The notes under the pieces are model-generated. The model did not search any database. It was not told where the DNA came from and was given only the letters and a program-made list of their open reading frames with translations. A program made the position numbers and the translations under genes. This document shows, in pieces, positions 7,267-11,712 of a stretch of DNA of 11,712 nt. The number at the start of each line of letters is the position of its first letter. The stretch's first letter is position 1. The stretch comes from Neonectria sp. B-13 (taxonomy: Eukaryota; Ascomycota; Sordariomycetes; Hypocreales; Nectriaceae), in NCBI GenBank assembly GCA_002682825.1, contig NOKP01000082.1:24873-36584 (forward strand). Reading direction: 5' to 3'.

Positions 7267-9041
7267 TTAAATGGGTGACGAGCTGGTCGGGTCAGGATGG
7301 ATGAGGAAGAGAAAGGAGGAGGGGAGGGGAGGGGGCAGGGAGGGGTTTAAATACATCGGACGGCGGTCCGCCCATCTTGCGAGGGCTGCCTGGGAAACTT
7401 GAGCACAGCGACGTGCCATGATCGGCAACGACTGATCTTGCTCGACTGGACGCACATGGATACATCCTTGCCAGGAGGGGCACCAATCCTCAAGACATAG
7501 GCGAGAGCTGGCTGGTGACGTCCTATTGAGCTGCGATAGCTTAGGTCTGGTGGCGAGGCCGACGCCGCAGTCTGGCTCTCTGTGAGAGCATAAAACTATG
7601 AGAAGGCGCTTCTCCAAATCCAAGTCAAGCGCTAGAATACGCTTGAGGTCGTAATATCTGAGACGATGCATTCTTCAGACGTGAGATACAAGTCAGCGTT
7701 AGCGTCGGGAGGGATGCTGTTATGGCAGCCGTATGTCTCGTCCAGGCGAATCTGCTGCTGGGGAGCCACAGCCTGAATCATTTCTAACGCTGAGTTGAGC
7801 TATGGAAACTGATGAGCCACTCGGACTCTGGTACCGCTCCTCTTCTGTGGCCGCAACCCCTTAGTGACTCGTAGTGATTGCTTGCTATCTGGCCTTAAGT
7901 GGTGGCTCGGAGACTCGTTAAGAGGCTCGAGGTAACCACCACCATCCTCGGTCTTAGCCCCCGGAATGGGATCAAGGAATATACCGAAAAGCGCCCCTCA
8001 ACGAGTTCAATACAATCTTGTAAGCACCTTCGCGGCCCGCATCTGAGGGTGAGTGGGGCCGGGAAGTCAGGGACGGACTCGGAGTTGATCGGCGTGGGTC
8101 TTGAGACCGCCTGCGGAGACTCGCGGACCCATGCACACGACCGTGAGTGGTCGAGGCAGGGATACTGCTGGCGTGTTGTCCGTACCGATAGCGGCCTCCA
8201 GCTTAGTTGGACTGTGTTTAGTGCCCGTGCTATCTATATACAGGCTATCAGGACCTGCACCGGAAAGAACGATAGTATTAAAGAACTTACCCAAATAGTC
8301 TGCGACGTTAGGCGTAGGTGTATGTGATTGTAGGTGTCGAAATCTTCACCCTTATCGTCGTCCTTTTCTTCTATATCAGTCTCGTTGTCAGAAATACAAG
8401 TAGCGGCGTGTCTGGATTCTCTGGAAGCCGAGAGTGCCTCTGCGTTAGACGGCGATATATCAACTTCTTGAGAAGTAGGGAATCCTTACCGTAACTTCTG
8501 CCGCCTAATATTAGAGGTTTTCGATGTCATGTTGGAGCTGTCGAGTGTTTGGAAATCAAGGGGTAAGTGGTTGCTCCCGCAGTACGATAAAGCGGAAGAT
8601 GAGCGGTCATTGTCCAGCTTATATTCTCGTAGGGCAGACACGTAACCACTTCTCCTTTGCGCCAATCACTCTACTGCCGAGCCACACCAATGCAGCTGTG
8701 CTGGATAGATGATTCCCCCCTCGCTTCATCTTCTCGCACATCATAGATCCACGCCACTCGCTGGCAAGGCAGAGTTCTCGGAGGTTCCAGATGAGGCAGG
8801 TCTTGATGGCTGTTGGGCTGTTTGTGCACGACACGTCATCTCCAGTTGGTCAGACAGCATCGGGATGAAAGCTTCCGGCAGCAGTAGCTCTTCCGTCTGA
8901 CCTTGATGGAGCTCGCTACGCCCGCATATGCTGATCGCCCACGTTCAGGAACTTCTTGAACCATTCAGAGGTCTCAAGAGCTCTAGATGCCGTCATAAAT
9001 GCCTCATGATCCCGCAGCAGTGGGACAACCGAGGTTGGCAT
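7267..9041 (-). pseudogene. Second decayed minus-strand gene of unknown family
   Basis: A series of protein-like minus-strand segments runs without large gaps: 9041-8916 (ATG, 41 codons, includes LRDHEAFMTASRALETSEW), 8893-8741 (51 codons, starts EELLLPEAFIPML), 8751-8527 (75 codons with a TAG at 8673-8671), about 8545-8234 (with a TAA at 8488-8486; acidic, DIEEKDDDKGEDFD), 8294-8067, about 8000-7632 (with a TAG at 7802-7800) and 7671 onward (YYDLKRILALDLDLEKR). Segments change frame at their ends, as expected for indel decay; a 46-nt intron could join the first two in frame but its donor (GTGGGC) is weak. I do not recognise the product. The last segment runs into the purine tract near 7345, so the true 3' end is unclear. 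Individual pieces are short enough to be chance; the case rests on their succession on one strand. Confidence 0.45.
7321..7353 (-). promoter_or_regulatory. TATA box plus pyrimidine tract with G-quadruplex motif on the opposite strand
   Basis: On the minus strand a TATTTAAA box (7353-7346) is followed by a C/T-rich tract (7345-7303), ending about 100 bp before the ATG at 7200: a standard layout for a filamentous fungal promoter. On the plus strand 7321-7345 contains five G runs (4, 4, 5, 3 and 4 G) with loops of 1, 1, 2 and 1 base, an unusually tight G-quadruplex motif. Confidence 0.6.
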
Positions 9042-9075
9042 TTAACAGTAGTCTTAACCCTGTCGAGCTAAGACC

Positions 9076-9781
9076 TCATCTCGTCAAACATCTACCATAC
9101 TTTTGCTGTAGTGTAATGACAGTCAACACCTCCGCGAAGAAAGCAGCAAAGAACGGGGAATAACTCCAGTTCACATCATGAAAGTTCGATGGAGGTCTCT
9201 CACCCCAAAATCGAGAAGTGAATGGCTCAGCTGCTAACCACCAGAGGAGCCCGATAATTCCACAAATGCTCTTTTCAACACCTTCCAACTCAATACGAAC
9301 CGTATGATGTGGCTTATGGATCAGCAGAGTTAGGGAAATGATGATCATGTGCTGGCCTTGTCTTGAAGCAGGGGAGGAAGCAGGGTTGCTCCGCTTAGTG
9401 AGTTTTGAATCACGTCCAGTCAAGGCAGACTGGAAGGAATAACCCTTTACTGAGACACATAGCAATGAGACCAAGAGTGGCGATGCTAAGGACTTGGGTA
9501 ATCTTAGTTGTTCAGCTAGTCAGGGGATAGCACTTACACCAATTAGCAACAAGCTACAAATCGGAAATGTCTCCGCCTGGCAAGCCGTGGATGGATGCAT
9601 GACGAACGTTCCTGACGTTCAATACGAGATAAAAGCAAGGCAGACTTCAGATGGGCCTATGAGAGGGCGGGGAAATGGAAGCGAGGCAGAGTCAGGAACG
9701 TTGTCGCACACCCTCAGAGAGCAACAGGAGTGTTGATGACACGAGAACAACAGCCAACAGAAAAGCCCGAGGCACCACCAT
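9076..9781 (-). CDS. Possible three-exon gene for a small hydrophobic, possibly secreted-pathway protein (186 aa)
   Basis: Proposed exons (minus): 9781-9712, 9611-9538 and 9492-9076. Exon 1 starts with ATG and encodes MVVPRAFLLAVVLVSSTLLL, which looks like a signal peptide or signal anchor. A 100-nt intron (donor GTGTGC, acceptor CAG) leads in phase to exon 2. A 45-nt intron with a GTAAGT donor (9537) and CTAAG-type branch leads to the 139-codon third exon, ending in TGA at 9078-9076. Further hydrophobic stretches occur (CSLLLIG joined to SLASPLLVSLLCVSV; SICGIIGLLWWLAA; SPFFAAFFAEVLTVITL), so it may span the membrane several times. A shorter model starting at ATG 9600-9598 gives 159 residues. 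Family not recognised. Because it abuts the decayed gene on the same strand, it may be part of it and also dead. Confidence 0.35.
9605..9702. repeat. 12-bp inverted repeat pair
   Basis: AACGTTCCTGAC at 9605-9616 recurs as its exact reverse complement at 9691-9702, 74 bp apart. The arms lie in the proposed intron and second exon of the small membrane-protein candidate. No target-site duplication or longer arms were seen. Confidence 0.5.
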
Positions 9782-10193
9782 CGGAAGCGCCTGACCACTC
9801 CGCGAATCTTTCTCGGCCAACCCGAGGATAAAGTTAGACGTTGTTTATCGTGTGTTGTCTTACATCTAGGTAGTACGCCAGGACATTCATGCACGGCCTA
9901 AGGCGTAAGTATACAGCAAGAAGGAAACAAACTTCAGCGACTCCAGAGACATCACGAGCTCAGGTGTTTACTATACTATTTTTATCAGTCAAGGTCGTAT
10001 TCAAGTGTCATATGCCCACCCTTCGTCTGAAACGCTCTCGCCGTTCTCCTGAGGTGCAAGCATATGCCTGTAACTTCACGGTCAGAGACGTAAACTCCAC
10101 TGTCTATATTTGCTACAGAGACTTCCATCCAATGCCTTCTCGCTACGATCATCTTGGACCCCAGCCATTATATCCCACCTTCCATCTCAAGTA
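9782..10193. other. Stretch without a supportable gene
   Basis: A plus-strand open frame at 9889-10194 starts with ATG and carries two N-glycosylation-like sites (NFT, NST), but it has no recognisable domain, signal peptide or splice context. A different plus frame, open from 10074, runs into the candidate at 10194. I call no gene here. Confidence 0.4.
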
Positions 10194-10423
10194 ATGACCG
10201 AGCCGGTATCCTTCCTTCCGGTTGATCTTGGCTGTGCGAGGGCGCCTAGATGTGGGTATGTGTGACTCCGTGCTACGGTCCTCAGGTCGATCCTGCGATA
10301 TCTAATTACCGACGAGGCAGATTGAAGTGGATATTGTTTGCTTCTCCTGCACCTCCGGTAGTGACAGAGAAGCTGACCTATGTTACGTTGGAGCTCTTGC
10401 GCTTCAACACCGCAGATGAGTAA
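10194..10423 (+). CDS. Weak candidate: two-exon small protein (54 aa or longer)
   Basis: Exon 10194-10255 (ATG, MTEPVSFLPVDLG...) and exon 10321-10423 (ending in TAA) are joined by a 65-nt intron with donor GTATGT, branch site CTAAT (10302-10306) and acceptor CAG at 10318-10320. The joined frame reads on through LKWILFASPAPPVV to ...FNTADE. The first exon's frame is open upstream to 10074, so the true start could be earlier. Support is limited to good splice signals and frame continuity; both exons are short and no family is recognised, so chance is a real alternative. Confidence 0.25.
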
Positions 10424-10698
10424 CGGCGCGGTAAATACCAGAAGGTCACCAGTTAGTCCGCAGAGTAGAGTTATTTATCCCGAATGAAACAGAAGCTCTA
10501 GAGAACTTCAAACTTGGAGAATATAGGGGCTTATTAACGTGGAATTATGTGTTTATTGCTAATTTGATCAGAGTAATTGTTGAGCGAGCCGTCGTGCATG
10601 AGGTAGTGGGAGGTTACTTGTTGTGGGGTAGTTCCTGACATCGTGAATGCCAGGCTTGGTCGAAATTGTCTTGTAAGTATATCCAGTCATGCTTGAGG
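10424..10698 (+). other. Intergenic / promoter region of the Ser/Thr-rich gene
   Basis: Stop-rich in all plus frames. It holds A/T-rich stretches (TTATTTATCC near 10470, AATATA near 10520) that could serve as promoter elements, but no clear TATA box plus start-site arrangement. A possible short first exon with ATG at 10647 is discussed under the next gene. Confidence 0.4.
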
Positions 10699-11712
10699 AT
10701 GAGCACCATCGTCTGGGGGAGACTGACCAGCGTTATAGAAGAGCATTGCGACTGCCAGGACTCAGGTTCCTTAAACCTCGTCAGGAGGAAACCGGGCGAC
10801 GACGAAGAGGGAGATTATGATGAGAATGAGGACGAACACGGGAACGGGAACGGAAACGGCCATGGCCAAGGACCGGGAGGTAATATGAATGGGCCACCGG
10901 GACTAGAAGGAAACCAAAAAGGATCCCCCAGGCCTCCCGGCCCTCCCAGCACGGCGATTAGCACAGAAGCGTCACCACATCCAAGTACTCCAGCCCTTCC
11001 ACCAGAGACGACATCGAGTAATCTTCTTCCGCCGAAGGAGATTGTTACCAGCACCACTTCATACTCCAGCACAACAACCACATCAAGTACAGCCAGCCCT
11101 ACATCCACTTCATCAATATCTACTACTACCACATCCATCGCTCTTCCTCCCCCAGAGGCAACGTCTTCTCTTGTTGTCCCGCCTCCGGAGAACACATCCT
11201 CTCCAAGTACTACGACCTTGCCTCCACCAGCATCGGCAGAAACAACACAGGCTACACATGCACAGACGACGATCGCCACAATCTCTGGGCTTAGTACCCT
11301 TGTTCCTGACAAATCCCCGTTGGCTCCTTCCAACTCGGTTGATATCAGTGTCAGTACTCTCCCTGTTCTCCGGACCACCAGGTCCTCAGTCGCAGTCAGC
11401 CCATCTCGGACGGTATCAGAACCCTTGTTGCAATCGCAGATGACGACAGAGGTGCCTATAATTGGTACTGCTACCAGTTCTACTGCTACTTCCAGCACCA
11501 CTTTCCAACCCGCTGTTGGACTTACCACACCGAATGACACTGCCAAACCAGAGTATACCACCGCAATGCCGGACAGGGCAGGCCAAATGGCGGGAATTTC
11601 TATAGGGTCGATAGGTAAGTGTTGAGTTTCCCAACTAGGGGATGAGCGAACTAATGACCAATCAGCCGGCTTTGCTTTCCTCTTAACATTGATACTGTTT
11701 TTCTATAAAAGG
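10699..11712 (+). CDS. Ser/Thr-rich mucin-like single-pass membrane protein, 3' end beyond the window
   Basis: Exon 10699-11614 and exon 11666-11712 (continuing past the edge) give at least 321 residues. From ATG 10699 (A at -3): residues 13-25 carry two nearby Cys (EEHCDCQDSG), about 33-48 are strongly acidic, about 49-75 are Gly/Asn/Pro-rich with an NGNGNG run, and about 80-290 are dominated by Ser, Thr and Pro with recurring LPPPE/TSS units, as in heavily O-glycosylated wall-anchored stalks. Splicing creates a transmembrane helix at about 299-319 (AGFAFLLTLILFFYKR) followed by the stop-transfer KR. This layout resembles fungal cell-surface sensors and mucins. No signal peptide is visible from this start. 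An alternative is ATG 10647 (MPGLVEIV) spliced at 10673/10731, which keeps the frame but has a poor branch site and also lacks a signal peptide; a true upstream exon may be missing. Confidence 0.65.
11615..11665 (+). other. Intron of the Ser/Thr-rich membrane protein gene (51 nt)
   Basis: Donor GTAAGT, branch ACTAAT near 11650-11655, acceptor CAG at 11663-11665; phase 1. Without splicing the protein would stop four codons later as ...GSIGKC. With splicing it gains a 16-residue hydrophobic run ending in KR, the expected membrane anchor. Confidence 0.85.

Noticed and set aside
8258..8293. 36-nt GTAAGT...GCAG stretch on the minus strand resembling an intron
   Set aside because: It is too short for a typical fungal intron, and removing it does not repair the frame of the decayed gene.
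7899..8327. Plus-strand open frame of 142 codons
   Set aside because: No domain, no signal and no splice support; the minus strand over the same stretch shows a longer, connected set of protein-like segments.
9619..9894. Minus-strand open frame of 91 codons
   Set aside because: No homology-like features; the signal-peptide-like frame at 9781-9712 in another phase is more convincing.
10815..11561. Minus-strand open frame of about 248 codons opposite the Ser/Thr-rich gene
   Set aside because: It is the mirror of a Thr/Ser/Pro-repetitive coding strand (Val/Gly-rich shadow), and the plus frame gains a membrane helix by a clean intron.

Overview
The window is eukaryotic and reads as genomic DNA of a filamentous ascomycete (Pezizomycotina). 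Its coding regions are interrupted by introns of about 45-65 nt with GT..AG ends and CTAAC/CTAAT branch sites. It also carries a fungal-type HeLo/NACHT/ankyrin NLR protein, a fungal bHLH factor and a Ser/Thr-rich single-pass membrane protein. Nothing bacterial is present, and I saw no rRNA, tRNA or CRISPR array. A closer placement (Sordariomycete-like) is only an impression from the NLR family.

Layout. 1-550: gene-free flank holding a near-perfect 44-bp palindrome inside a larger dyad (99-197). 551-1426 (-): intact single-exon bHLH transcription factor with an SREBP-like basic region. 1427-2270: divergent intergenic region. 2271-4942 (+): three-exon HeLo-NACHT-ankyrin STAND/NLR gene of 858 residues, whose reading frame is open but which lacks the P-loop half of the NACHT domain. 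4943-5014: short spacer with a 24-bp perfect palindrome where two NLR genes meet tail to tail. 5015-5992 (-): 5'-truncated NB-ARC/TPR NLR remnant with one in-frame TAG. 6017-7200 (-): decayed gene of unknown family that still shows its start codon and first intron, with a TATA/pyrimidine promoter and a strong G-quadruplex motif upstream. About 7267-9041 (-): a second, longer decayed gene of unknown family. 9076-9781 (-): possible three-exon gene for a small hydrophobic protein. 10194-10423 (+): weak candidate for a two-exon small gene. 10699-11712 (+, runs off the edge): mucin-like protein with a single transmembrane helix restored by splicing.

Taken together, this is an accessory, fast-evolving immune-type locus. 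Two NLRs of different architecture (HeLo/ankyrin and TPR) lie convergent, and each breaks off inside its repeat array. Next to them is a roughly 3-kb graveyard of minus-strand genes, flanked by apparently normal genes on both sides. HeLo NLRs are known as effectors of fungal allorecognition and programmed cell death. The most interesting object is the NLR that lost its nucleotide-binding loop while keeping an open frame. Exon boundaries were worked out by eye from splice signals and frame continuity; no homology search was possible.
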